Part shown: positions 33,138 through 40,451 of the stretch, piece by piece
How positions within the stretch are numbered: the stretch's first letter is position 1
Layout: every line of letters starts with the position of its first letter
Source of the DNA: Streptomyces sp. CB00316
GTDB taxonomy: Bacteria; Actinomycetota; Actinomycetes; Streptomycetales; Streptomycetaceae
Length of the DNA: 64,000 bases
Direction: 5' to 3'
NCBI RefSeq assembly: GCF_001905595.1
Contig: NZ_LIXI01000007.1
Location: forward strand, 62,001-126,000
Notes under the pieces: generated by a model
Seen by the model: only the letters and a program-made list of their open reading frames with translations
Database searches by the model: none
What the model was told of the DNA's origin: nothing
Position numbers and translations under genes: made by a program

Positions 33138-33851
33138 TCATGCGCCCGCGCCCGCCTCCATGCTGAGCGCGGGCGTGTAGCGGTTCACGCCCCCGCCGGT
33201 CATCCCCGGGTACTTCTGGACGCGTTCCCACAGCGGTGACGGGGAGCCGATCCCCTCGCCGGGTGCGGCGAGGGCCGCGATGTGGTGTCCGGCGCTCTCC
33301 CACTCGGCGTAGTTGAGGACCCGGGTGCCGTCGGTGCTGACGTGGAAGTGTGCGGCGATGCCGCCGGCGGGGGTGCGGGAGTCCTCGCCGAGCGCCTCGA
33401 ACACGGCGTCCACCCAGTCCCGTTGCCGGGCCGGGTCAGGGCCGGCGAACTCCACGTCGACGATCACGACGCACCCGGGCTCGCGGGTGTCGCCCGCGGC
33501 CCGGAGTCCGGAGCGGTAGAGCTCGTACGTGTGCAGGGCGAGGCGTTCGATGCCGGGCACGGCGGCGTCGATGTCGGCGTTGCGGGCGTCGCGGCTCTCC
33601 CGGACGAAGTCCTGGTAGGCCTGCTCGCCGGCCCACTGGGAGTAGTGCAGCAGGGTCCTGCCGTCCTCGCCCGCGTAGACGCTGTACGAGAGCAGCCCGG
33701 GGTGCGGCCACTCCCGGCTCTCCCACGCCTTCCTGATGGCGTCGACGGCCTGCCGCTGCCGCTCCGGCGTACCGACGTCCCAGGTACTGGCCTTGGCGAT
33801 CCCGGCGTCGTCACGGGCCGGGTCCGGGCGGTCGGTGAACTGCACGGTCAT
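33138..33851 (-). CDS. Two-domain antibiotic biosynthesis monooxygenase (ABM) protein
   Basis: The 237-residue protein consists of two ferredoxin-like ABM domains (about 15-105 and 125-225). Typical features are WPHPGLLSYSVYAGEDGRTL, HYSQWAGEQAYQDFV and, in the second domain, AGGIAAHFHVSTDGTRVLNYAEW. Such proteins oxidise quinone-like or aromatic metabolites without a cofactor, or bind them. A SoxR-type box precedes it (33907-33926). One of the known SoxR-regulated Streptomyces genes encodes a protein of this kind in the same neighbourhood as dapA. It is probably induced by redox-active compounds. Confidence 0.85.
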   Translation of the reverse strand: MTVQFTDRPDPARDDAGIAKASTWDVGTPERQRQAVDAIRKAWESREWPHPGLLSYSVYAGEDGRTLLHYSQWAGEQAYQDFVRESRDARNADIDAAVPGIERLALHTYELYRSGLRAAGDTREPGCVVIVDVEFAGPDPARQRDWVDAVFEALGEDSRTPAGGIAAHFHVSTDGTRVLNYAEWESAGHHIAALAAPGEGIGSPSPLWERVQKYPGMTGGGVNRYTPALSMEAGAGA

Positions 33852-33869
33852 GGTGGCACTCCCCTCTCA

Positions 33870-33889
33870 GGCGCACCGTCCGGTGCGCC
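33870..33889. repeat. Palindrome in the monooxygenase leader
   Basis: GGCGCACCG-TC-CGGTGCGCC is a perfect 9-bp inverted repeat between the SoxR box and the start codon. It may be a second operator or a leader hairpin. Confidence 0.5.
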
Positions 33890-33906
33890 GTCGCCACCAC
33901 CGTCAC

Positions 33907-33926
33907 ACCTCAAGCAGGCTTGAGGT
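33907..33926 (-). promoter_or_regulatory. SoxR box
   Basis: ACCTCAAG-CAGG-CTTGAGGT is a 20-bp perfect inverted repeat of the SoxR type. On the minus strand it directly follows TTGACC (33929-33924), the -35 element, in an overlong (about 19-bp) spacer as MerR-family activators require. The -10 match is weak. It lies 55 bp upstream of the ABM gene start. Confidence 0.8.
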
Positions 33927-33935
33927 CAAGGGTGG

Positions 33936-34622
33936 TCACTCGGGAAGCTCCGCCCGCCAGGCCGTGATGTTCAGCTCGTCCATGTACCGGATGTCGTGGC
34001 CCTCCAGGGGTTGGACCCGCGCCCCGGCGTCGGGGGCGGCGGCCAGTTCCAGGGCGTCGGCCATGACGAGCTCGCCACCCTCCTGGGTGGAGACCCAGGC
34101 GAGCATCGACTTCACGGTGGCGCCCGGCTTCAGGGTGAGCGCCTCGGGGCCCTGGTCGCGGCCGAACATCGAGCCCGCCGGGTTGACCTTCACCGGGAGG
34201 CGCTCACCGCCCTCGCCGAGCGCCTGGACCGAGGGGTAGCCGTCGACCCGGTAGGGCTTCGAGCCGCAGTTGGTCAGGGTCAGGACGGCCGCACGGCTCA
34301 TCATCGCGGTCAGCACCTCCCCCATGGTCACCACGGCCCCGGAGGCGGGGCACGTGCCGGTGGGCGTGGGCGTGGGCGTGGGGGACGGGCCCGGGCCCTG
34401 CGCAGGAACGTCGGCGACCGGCGGCGGGGTGACGGGGGGCGGAGGCGGCGTTGCGGCCCGGGCGGACGGGGTGGGGGCGCGTTCACCCTCACCGGCCGGG
34501 ACGAGGAACCCCGAGCAGCCGGTCAGCGCGGTGGCGGCCACCGCCGTCAGCACCACCCACGCCACCGGGGCCGGCCTCCACGTCCGCACTCGGTCCCGCA
34601 CCCGCTCACCCATGCCGTCCAC
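33936..34622 (-). CDS. DUF4232-type lipoprotein
   Basis: This 228-residue predicted lipoprotein has a basic N-terminus, a hydrophobic segment (VAWVVLTAVAATALTG) and lipobox LTGC. A Pro/Thr-rich linker (PTPTPTPTG) follows. The C-terminal beta domain (about 95-225) has the DUF4232 pattern CPASGAVVT...LTNCGSKPYRVDGYPSV, where two cysteines probably form a disulfide. It is expected on the outer face of the membrane; function unknown. GTG 34622 or ATG 34613 could be the start. Its stop lies 7 bp from the SoxR-controlled promoter of the next gene. Confidence 0.82.
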   Translation of the reverse strand: MDGMGERVRDRVRTWRPAPVAWVVLTAVAATALTGCSGFLVPAGEGERAPTPSARAATPPPPPVTPPPVADVPAQGPGPSPTPTPTPTGTCPASGAVVTMGEVLTAMMSRAAVLTLTNCGSKPYRVDGYPSVQALGEGGERLPVKVNPAGSMFGRDQGPEALTLKPGATVKSMLAWVSTQEGGELVMADALELAAAPDAGARVQPLEGHDIRYMDELNITAWRAELPE

Positions 34623-34780
34623 CCCTCGCCCGCCCTCGTCGCACCCCCGGCCATATGCCGTCCGTGTGTTCGATCATGTCAGGGGGCGGGCTCTCCTAGG
34701 GCACTGTTCAGCATCTCTTCCCGGTGCGGACAAGCAGATCTAAGTGGACCTTCACGGTCACCGGAGCCGACACTTCGGAC
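34623..34780. promoter_or_regulatory. Divergent promoter gap between lipoprotein gene and dapA
   Basis: This 158-bp gap separates divergent genes. No clear operator or promoter consensus was found. Confidence 0.3.
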
Positions 34781-35662
34781 ATGACTGCCACCGCACCGCG
34801 CCCCTTCGGCCGCACGCTCTGCGCCATGATCACGCCGTTCACCGCCACCGGGGCGCTGGACCTCGACGCCGCCCGCGCCCACGCCGCGCACCTGATGGCC
34901 GAGGGGTGCGACGGGCTGGTCCTCAGCGGCACCACCGGGGAGTCGCCCACCACGTCGGACGCGGAGAAGTCGGACCTGCTGCGTGCGGTCCGGGCGGAGG
35001 TCGGCGACGGGGTGCCGCTGCTCTCCGGCGTCGGCAGCGCGGACACCGCGCACGCGGTGCGCCTGGCGCGGGAGGCCGAAGGGGCCGGCGCGGACGGGTT
35101 GTTGGTGGTGCCGCCGTACTACAGCCGGCCGCCGCAGGCCGCCGTGGAGACGTACTTCCTGCGGGTCGCCGAGGCCACCGGCGTACCCCTGATGCTGTAC
35201 GACATCCCCGCCCGCACCGGCGTCCGCATCGAGCCGGAGACCTTGCTGCGGCTCGCGGACCACCCGCGGATCGTCGCGGTGAAGGACTGCGCGTCGGACC
35301 TGCTCGGCTCCACGAAGGTGCTGGCGCAAAGCTCGCTGGCGTACTACTCGGGGTGCGAGGAGCTGAACCTCCCGCTGTACGCGCTGGGCGGCGCGGGCTA
35401 TGTCAGCACCGTCGCCAACGTGGCCCCGCGTCAGATGCGGGCACCGCTGGACGCGTTCGACGCGGGGCGTACGGACGAGGCGGCGCGGCTGAACGGGCTG
35501 ACGGTCCGGCTGGCCGAAATGATGATGGCGGGCGGGCTGCCCGGCACCGTCACCGCGAAGGCCCTGCTGGACGCGGGCCCGGTCCGGGAACCGCTGCAGC
35601 CCGCCGGCCGCGAGGCGGTCGACGGGCTGCTTGCGGCGTACGAGGAGCTCCTCGCGGCCTGA
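34781..35662 (+). CDS. dapA: 4-hydroxy-tetrahydrodipicolinate synthase
   Basis: DapA condenses pyruvate with aspartate-semialdehyde, the first step of the lysine/diaminopimelate pathway. The 293-residue TIM barrel starts at ATG 34781; a longer frame from 34724 adds an atypical leader. GTTGESPTT binds the pyruvate carboxylate, Y140 is in LYDIPARTG, and K168 in VAVKDCASD forms the Schiff base. It converges with dapD, another gene of the same pathway, separated by 16 bp. Streptomyces usually carry more than one dapA paralogue. Confidence 0.93.
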   Translation: MTATAPRPFGRTLCAMITPFTATGALDLDAARAHAAHLMAEGCDGLVLSGTTGESPTTSDAEKSDLLRAVRAEVGDGVPLLSGVGSADTAHAVRLAREAEGAGADGLLVVPPYYSRPPQAAVETYFLRVAEATGVPLMLYDIPARTGVRIEPETLLRLADHPRIVAVKDCASDLLGSTKVLAQSSLAYYSGCEELNLPLYALGGAGYVSTVANVAPRQMRAPLDAFDAGRTDEAARLNGLTVRLAEMMMAGGLPGTVTAKALLDAGPVREPLQPAGREAVDGLLAAYEELLAA

Positions 35663-35678
35663 AGCGCTGCTCCAAACA

Positions 35679-36677
35679 CTAGTTGTGGGCGTGCAGGACC
35701 TCGTTCAGGCCGCCCCACACCGCGTTGTTCGGGCGGGCCTCGACGGTGCCGGTGACCGAGTTGCGGCGGAAGAGGATGTTGGAGGCGCCGGAGAGCTCAC
35801 GGGCCTTGACGACCTGGCCGTCCGGCAGCGTGACGCGGGTGCCGGCCGTGACGTACAGCCCGGCCTCCACAACGCACTCGTCGCCCAGCGCGATGCCGAC
35901 GCCGGCCTCCGCGCCGACCAGGCAGCGCTCGCCGATGACGATACGGACGTTTCCGCCGCCGGAGAGGGTGCCCATGGTGGAGGCGCCGCCCCCGATGTCG
36001 GAGCCGTCGCCGACGACGACGCCCGCGGAGATGCGGCCCTCGACCATGGAGGTGCCGAGCGTGCCCGCGTTGAAGTTGACGAAGCCCTCGTGCATGACGG
36101 TGGTCCCGGCCGCGAGGTGCGCGCCGAGGCGGACCCGGTCGGCGTCGGCGATCCGTACGCCCTTGGGGGCGACGTAGTCCGTCATCCGCGGGAACTTGTC
36201 GACCGAGGTCACCTGGAGGTGCAGCCCTTCGGCGCGGGCGTTGAGGCGGACCCGCTCCAGGTCCTCGACCGCGACCGGGCCGAGCGAGGTCCAGGCCACG
36301 TTGGCCAGCAGGCCGAAGACACCGTCGAGGTTCTGGCCGTGCGGCTGGACGAGCCGGTGCGAGAGCAGGTGCAGGCGCAGGTAAGCGTCGTGCGCGTCGA
36401 GCGGCTTGTCCTCCAGCGAGGAGATGACCGTGGAGACGGCGACGACCTCGACGCCGCGCCGGGCGTCCACGCCGATGGCCCGGGCGGCGCCCTCACCGAG
36501 GCGGTTGACCGCCTCGTCCGGGGTGAGCCGCTGCGTACCGGCCGGGCCGGGCTCGGCGCTCAGCTCGGGGGCGGGGAACCAGGTGTCGAGGACGGTGCCG
36601 TCACCGGCGACGGTGGCGAGGCCGGCGGCGACGGCGCCGGTGGTACGGGAAGTGGCCTGGGAAGTCGTGTCGGTCAT
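35679..36677 (-). CDS. dapD: Tetrahydrodipicolinate N-succinyltransferase
   Basis: DapD transfers succinyl-CoA to tetrahydrodipicolinate in the succinylase branch of lysine synthesis. The 332-residue protein has an N-terminal helical domain (to about 150), then a left-handed beta-helix of hexapeptide repeats (VRIADADRVRLGAHLAAGTT, GGGASTMGTLSGGGNVRIVI) and a C-terminal part. The actinobacterial form is longer than the E. coli enzyme, as seen here. The start is ATG 36677. Confidence 0.95.
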   Translation of the reverse strand: MTDTTSQATSRTTGAVAAGLATVAGDGTVLDTWFPAPELSAEPGPAGTQRLTPDEAVNRLGEGAARAIGVDARRGVEVVAVSTVISSLEDKPLDAHDAYLRLHLLSHRLVQPHGQNLDGVFGLLANVAWTSLGPVAVEDLERVRLNARAEGLHLQVTSVDKFPRMTDYVAPKGVRIADADRVRLGAHLAAGTTVMHEGFVNFNAGTLGTSMVEGRISAGVVVGDGSDIGGGASTMGTLSGGGNVRIVIGERCLVGAEAGVGIALGDECVVEAGLYVTAGTRVTLPDGQVVKARELSGASNILFRRNSVTGTVEARPNNAVWGGLNEVLHAHN

Positions 36678-36877
36678 GGACAGAAACCTAACCGGCCGGG
36701 GCCCGCTCGGGCGAACCGGTCTCGGCTTCCGGCCCCGGCACCCGCGCCCCCGGTACGGGCAGCTGCCACGCCGCCAGCACCGCTCCCCCGGCGGCGTGCT
36801 GTACCCGATCACGGACATCGAGGCGAGCGTGCGCACGGCGCTGGAGACCGTACGCGGCCTGGGCTGACCAGGGCCGC
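36678..36877. promoter_or_regulatory. Gap between dapD and the TetR gene
   Basis: The 200-bp gap should contain the dapD promoter. On the plus strand the last 80 bp can be read as LYPITDIEASVRTALETVRG, which looks protein-like, but the frame has no good start or ribosome site. It may be a gene fragment. Confidence 0.3.
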
Positions 36878-37441
36878 TCAGGCGCAGCCGTCCACCACCC
36901 GGGCCAGCATCTCTCGGGTGTAGGCCACGTCGAAGGCGGAGCCGGTCAGCATCACCTGGAGGCAGACGCCGTCCATCAGCGCGACCAGCGCCCGCGCGGT
37001 GGCCGGGTCGGTGCGCGCGGACAGCACCTCGACCGCGGACTGGGTCCACTCGGCGGCGACGGGTCGCAGGGCCGGGCGGCGCAGGGCCGCCAGGTACAGC
37101 TCGTACTCCAGCTCGATCGCGCCCCGCTCCCCCGCGAAGCACTCCCCCAGCACCCGGGTCAGGTCATCGGCGAGTCCGCCGCCGGTGCCCTGGGCGGAGG
37201 ACTCCCCGGCAAAGGCGGCACTGTCGCGCAGCGCCTGGGCGAAGTTCTCGTTGGACCGGCGCAGGGCGGCCGTCAGCAGCTCGTCCAGCGAGCCGAAGTG
37301 GTACGTGGTCGAGCCGAGCGGCACATCGGCCTCGGCGGCCACCGTGCGGTGGCTGAGCCCTGCTATCCCGTCGGCCGCTATCACCCGCAGCGCCGCGTCG
37401 ACGATCCGCGTCCGCCGCTCGGGGTCGTACCGGCGGGCCAT
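36878..37441 (-). CDS. TetR-family regulator (of the adjacent SMR exporter)
   Basis: This 187-residue TetR protein has the helix-turn-helix at residues 9-55 (RTRIVDAALRVIAADG, LSHRTVAAEADVPLGSTTYH) and a ligand-binding helical C-terminal domain. ATG 37441 overlaps the stop of the SMR gene by one base (TGATG), so the exporter gene is translated first and the repressor is coupled to it. It probably binds the palindrome at 37778-37795. Confidence 0.92.
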   Translation of the reverse strand: MARRYDPERRTRIVDAALRVIAADGIAGLSHRTVAAEADVPLGSTTYHFGSLDELLTAALRRSNENFAQALRDSAAFAGESSAQGTGGGLADDLTRVLGECFAGERGAIELEYELYLAALRRPALRPVAAEWTQSAVEVLSARTDPATARALVALMDGVCLQVMLTGSAFDVAYTREMLARVVDGCA

Positions 37442-37767
37442 CAGTGCGCTCCTCCCAGGTTGAGCACGACGACCCCGGCGACGATCAGGGCCACCCCCGC
37501 GATCTTGACGAGACTGCTGGACTCCCCCAGGAACAGGATGCCGATGAGGGCCACGGCCGCTGTGCCGACGCCGGCCCAGATCGCGTACGCGGTGCCCACG
37601 GAGAGCGTTTTGAGGGTCTGCGCAAGCAGGGTGAAGGCGATCAGATACCCCACCGCCGTGCCGATCGAGGGCCAGAGCCGGGTGAAGCCCTCGCTGTACT
37701 TCATGGCCGTCGTCCCGGCCACCTCCGCCGCGATCGCCGCGGCCAGCAGTCCGTATGCGTATCCCAT
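37441..37767 (-). CDS. Small multidrug resistance (SMR/EmrE-type) transporter
   Basis: This 108-residue protein has four transmembrane helices. The conserved membrane glutamate in helix 1 (LLAAAIAAEVAGTTAMKYSEG) couples proton influx to cation efflux. GTAYAIWAGVG and the LFLGE loop are also typical. ATG 37767 gives the usual length; ATG 37785 would overlap the operator. First gene of a two-gene unit with its TetR regulator. Confidence 0.93.
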   Translation of the reverse strand: MGYAYGLLAAAIAAEVAGTTAMKYSEGFTRLWPSIGTAVGYLIAFTLLAQTLKTLSVGTAYAIWAGVGTAAVALIGILFLGESSSLVKIAGVALIVAGVVVLNLGGAH

Positions 37768-37777
37768 GTGTACGAGT

Positions 37778-37795
37778 GTACGCATCGTTGCGTAC
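37778..37795. promoter_or_regulatory. Candidate TetR operator
   Basis: GTACGCA-TCGT-TGCGTAC is a perfect 7-bp inverted repeat 11 bp upstream of the SMR start. Additional GTAC half-sites flank it (37768-37774 and 37797-37803). Confidence 0.6.
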
Positions 37796-37890
37796 GGCCG
37801 TACATATCATCGCCCCACTCCAGGGGCGCTACGGTGTGCCGACCGATGACATGGCCCGGACCACGGGCCGACGACGTGAGCGGAGCGACA

Positions 37891-39033
37891 GTGGCGCAGG
37901 ATGCAGGGTGGGGTGGTGGCCCGTACGGCGCGCCCCACGGTGGGGGGCCCTTCCACGGGGGAGCGCAGGGACCGGGTGGCTGGATGGGCGGATGGGCGGC
38001 GCCGCCCAGGCCGGGGGTGATACCCCTGGCGCCGCTGAGGGTCTCGGACATGCTCAGCGGCGCCTTCGCGACGATCGGCGGCTACTGGAAACCGCTGGTC
38101 GGGATAGCCCTGGCGCTCTTCGGCGCGGCGACGGCCGTGCTGGGCATCGGGGTGGCCATCGCCTTCTCCACCGTGGCGGCCAACTGGGACGACCTGACCG
38201 GGCCCGGCGAACCGGACACGGCCCAACTGGTCCCGCTGGGCATCGCGTTCGGCGTCCTGATGGTCATCGGCGTCATCGCCTACCTGCTGGCGTCGGCGGT
38301 CGTCCAGGCTGCGGTCCCGGTGGTCCTCCAGGAAGCCGTCCTGGGCCGCCCGATCGGCTTCGGCACCGTCTGGAGGCGGGCCTGGTCACGGGTCTGGGCC
38401 GTGATCGGCACGGTGTTCCTGCTGGGGCTGGCCGTGACCATCCCCTTCCTGGTCATCATGTTCACCATGGTCGCGACCGTGGTGAACGCCGTCTCGCTCG
38501 GCGACTCGGACACCGCGGGCCCGCTGTTCCTGTTCGGCCTCCTCGGCTGGCTGGTGCTCGCCCCGGTCGCGATCTGGCTCTGGGTGAAGTTCTCCCTGGC
38601 CCCGACGATCGTGGTCTTCGAGGCACAGCGCCCGGTCGCGGCGCTGCGCCGCTCGTCCCGGCTGGTACAGGGCAGCTGGTGGCGGGTCCTCGGCATCACC
38701 CTGCTCGCCTTCGGGCTGGCGTCCGTGGTCGGCTACATGATCCAGATGCCGTTCCAGGCGCTCGGCGTGATCCCCGGCTTCCTGGGCAGCACGGACATGA
38801 CGGGCGAACCCAGCGGCGGGGAGATCCTCGCCCTGTTCGGCGGCATCGTGGTGCTGTCCATGGTCAGCGGGCTGGTGAGCCAGCTCTTCTCGTCGATCTT
38901 CCCGCCCCTGATGACCGGACTGCTGTACGTGGACCTCCGGATGCGCAACGAGGGCCTGGCCCCGGTCCTGGCGGAGGCGGCGGCACAGAACCTGCCGGAG
39001 CAGTACGGGCCGCCGCCGACCACCCCGGCGTAG
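37891..39033 (+). CDS. Multi-pass membrane protein, GDPD membrane-domain-like
   Basis: The 380-residue protein has a Gly/Pro-rich cytoplasmic N-terminus (residues 1-45), then six to eight transmembrane helices. Between helices lies the segment FEAQRPVAALRRSSRLVQGSWWRVLGI, recognisable from glycerophosphodiester phosphodiesterase membrane domains and related Streptomyces membrane proteins. No enzymatic domain is present. GTG 37891 has GGAG 6 nt upstream; starts at 37844 or 37876 are possible. Function unknown. Confidence 0.75.
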   Translation: MAQDAGWGGGPYGAPHGGGPFHGGAQGPGGWMGGWAAPPRPGVIPLAPLRVSDMLSGAFATIGGYWKPLVGIALALFGAATAVLGIGVAIAFSTVAANWDDLTGPGEPDTAQLVPLGIAFGVLMVIGVIAYLLASAVVQAAVPVVLQEAVLGRPIGFGTVWRRAWSRVWAVIGTVFLLGLAVTIPFLVIMFTMVATVVNAVSLGDSDTAGPLFLFGLLGWLVLAPVAIWLWVKFSLAPTIVVFEAQRPVAALRRSSRLVQGSWWRVLGITLLAFGLASVVGYMIQMPFQALGVIPGFLGSTDMTGEPSGGEILALFGGIVVLSMVSGLVSQLFSSIFPPLMTGLLYVDLRMRNEGLAPVLAEAAAQNLPEQYGPPPTTPA

Positions 39034-39053
39034 GGCCGCACGGCCCGGCGGGC

Positions 39054-39419
39054 TCAGTCGGTCAGCGTCCGCTTCGGGCGCAGCACACAGAACTCGTTGC
39101 CCTCGGGGTCGGCCAGCACCACCCAGGTGGCCTCCGGCCCCTGCCCGACATCCAGCCGGCGTGCGCCGAGCGCGAGAATGCGCTCCACCTCGGCGTCCTG
39201 GTCGTCGGGCGTCAGGTCGATGTGCAGCCGGTTCTTGACGGTCTTCCCCTCCGGCACGGGGAGGAAGCACATGCCCGGCAGCGCCGTCTCGTGGGCGCCG
39301 ATGACGATCTCGCCCTCGTCCTCGAAGAGCACCTGCCAGTCCAGCACGGCGCTCCAGAAGCGGGCCAGGAGCGGCAGGTCATGGGCATCGACGGCGAGGT
39401 GGTACATGGAGACGGCCAT
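39054..39419 (-). CDS. VOC-family (glyoxalase-like) protein
   Basis: This 121-residue single VOC domain has YHLAVDAHDLPLLARFWSAVL at the start, LHIDLTPDDQDAEVERILAL in the middle and LADPEGNEFCVLRP at the end. The metal-type positions are partly kept (His in H-L-A-V, Glu in EFCV). Such proteins bind or detoxify small metabolites; substrate unknown. ATG 39419 is chosen. It converges with the membrane protein gene. Confidence 0.88.
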   Translation of the reverse strand: MAVSMYHLAVDAHDLPLLARFWSAVLDWQVLFEDEGEIVIGAHETALPGMCFLPVPEGKTVKNRLHIDLTPDDQDAEVERILALGARRLDVGQGPEATWVVLADPEGNEFCVLRPKRTLTD

Positions 39420-39585
39420 GCCGGACAGTGTGCCCGGCCGGTACGACAGCCGCACCCGCACCCCTACGCAGCGCCTTCCGGAGACACTCCGTGAAACGCC
39501 TGCTCAGCCACGGGGTCGCGCCCGTCCTGCTCGGCCCGCAGATCGCCTGTCCGGGCTTCTTCGGGCCGCTGTTCGCCTGGGCGAA

Positions 39586-39634
39586 CGCGAACGGCCGTGT
39601 CCGCCGGCAGGACTGGCGGGCACGGCCGTTCGCG
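39586..39634. terminator. Terminator at the end of the suf operon
   Basis: A 20-bp stem with one G-U pair (CGCGAACGGCCGTG... with its complement) and a 9-nt loop lies 16 bp beyond the last suf gene. The 39420-39585 stretch beside it has no credible gene. Confidence 0.88.
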
Positions 39635-39650
39635 TGGTGCCGACGCGGGA

Positions 39651-39989
39651 TCAGACGTTGAAGCCGAGCGCGCGCAGCTGCTCGCGCCCGTCGTCCGTGA
39701 TCTTGTCCGGGCCCCACGGCGGCATCCAGACCCAGTTGATCCGGAGCTCGTTGACGATGCCGTCCGTGGCGGACTTCGCCTGGTCCTCGATGACATCGGT
39801 CAGCGGGCAGGCCGCGGACGTCAGGGTCATGTCGAGGGTGGCGATGTTGGCGTCGTCGACATGGATGCCGTAGATCAGGCCCAGGTTGACGACGTCGATG
39901 CCCAGCTCGGGGTCGACGACGTCGTACAGCGCCTCGCGGACCTCCTCCTCGGAGGCCGGCTTCATGGTCGCGGTCTCGTTCTCGCTCAT
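39651..39989 (-). CDS. Metal-sulfur cluster assembly factor (SufT / MIP18-like)
   Basis: This 112-residue DUF59 protein has VVDPELGIDVVNLGLIYGI, the Cys-containing TLTSAACPLTD and WMPPWGPDKI typical of SufT/PaaD-related factors that help mature Fe-S proteins. ATG 39989 overlaps the sufU stop by 4 nt. It is the last gene of the suf operon. Confidence 0.92.
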   Translation of the reverse strand: MSENETATMKPASEEEVREALYDVVDPELGIDVVNLGLIYGIHVDDANIATLDMTLTSAACPLTDVIEDQAKSATDGIVNELRINWVWMPPWGPDKITDDGREQLRALGFNV

Positions 39990-40441
39990 GCGGTCTTCCC
40001 TTCGGACAGCGCCTTCGCCGTCGCGTCCTTCCACGCCATCCAGCTCAGCAGCGCGCACTTGACCCGGGCGGGGTACTTGGAGACGCCGGCGAACGCCACG
40101 GCGTCCTCCAGCACCTCCTCCATCGCGTCGTCCGGCTCCAGCTGGCCCTTGGACTGCATCAGCTCCAGGAAGGCGGCCTGGATCTTCTGCGCCTCGGGCA
40201 GCTCCTTGCCGACGAGCAGCTCGTTCAGCACGGAGGCGCTGGCCTGGCTGATGGAGCAGCCCTGGCCCTCGTAGCTCACGTCGGCGATGGTCTCGCCGTC
40301 GTACTTCACCCGGAGCGTGATCTCGTCGCCGCACGTCGGGTTGACGTGGTGCACCTCGGCGTCGCCGTCCCGCAGGCCACGCCCGTGGGGGTGCTTGTAG
40401 TGGTCCAGGATCACTTCCTGGTACATGGAATCAAGCTTCAC
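39986..40441 (-). CDS. sufU: Fe-S cluster assembly sulfur acceptor SufU
   Basis: SufU accepts sulfur from the SufS persulfide, using a zinc site for sulfur exchange. The 151-residue protein has C37 (NPTCGDEI), C62 (GQGCSISQ) and C129 (ARVKCALL), the three expected ligands, with D39. Start is GTG 40441, 11 bp after sufS. Confidence 0.94.
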   Translation of the reverse strand: MKLDSMYQEVILDHYKHPHGRGLRDGDAEVHHVNPTCGDEITLRVKYDGETIADVSYEGQGCSISQASASVLNELLVGKELPEAQKIQAAFLELMQSKGQLEPDDAMEEVLEDAVAFAGVSKYPARVKCALLSWMAWKDATAKALSEGKTA

Positions 40442-40451
40442 CGTTACGCCC

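Noticed and set aside
36719..36867. Small gene ending YPITDIEASVRTALETVRG
   Set aside because: The tail looks protein-like, but there is no start with a ribosome site and most of the frame overlaps dapD antisense. Kept only as a possible fragment in the gap entry.
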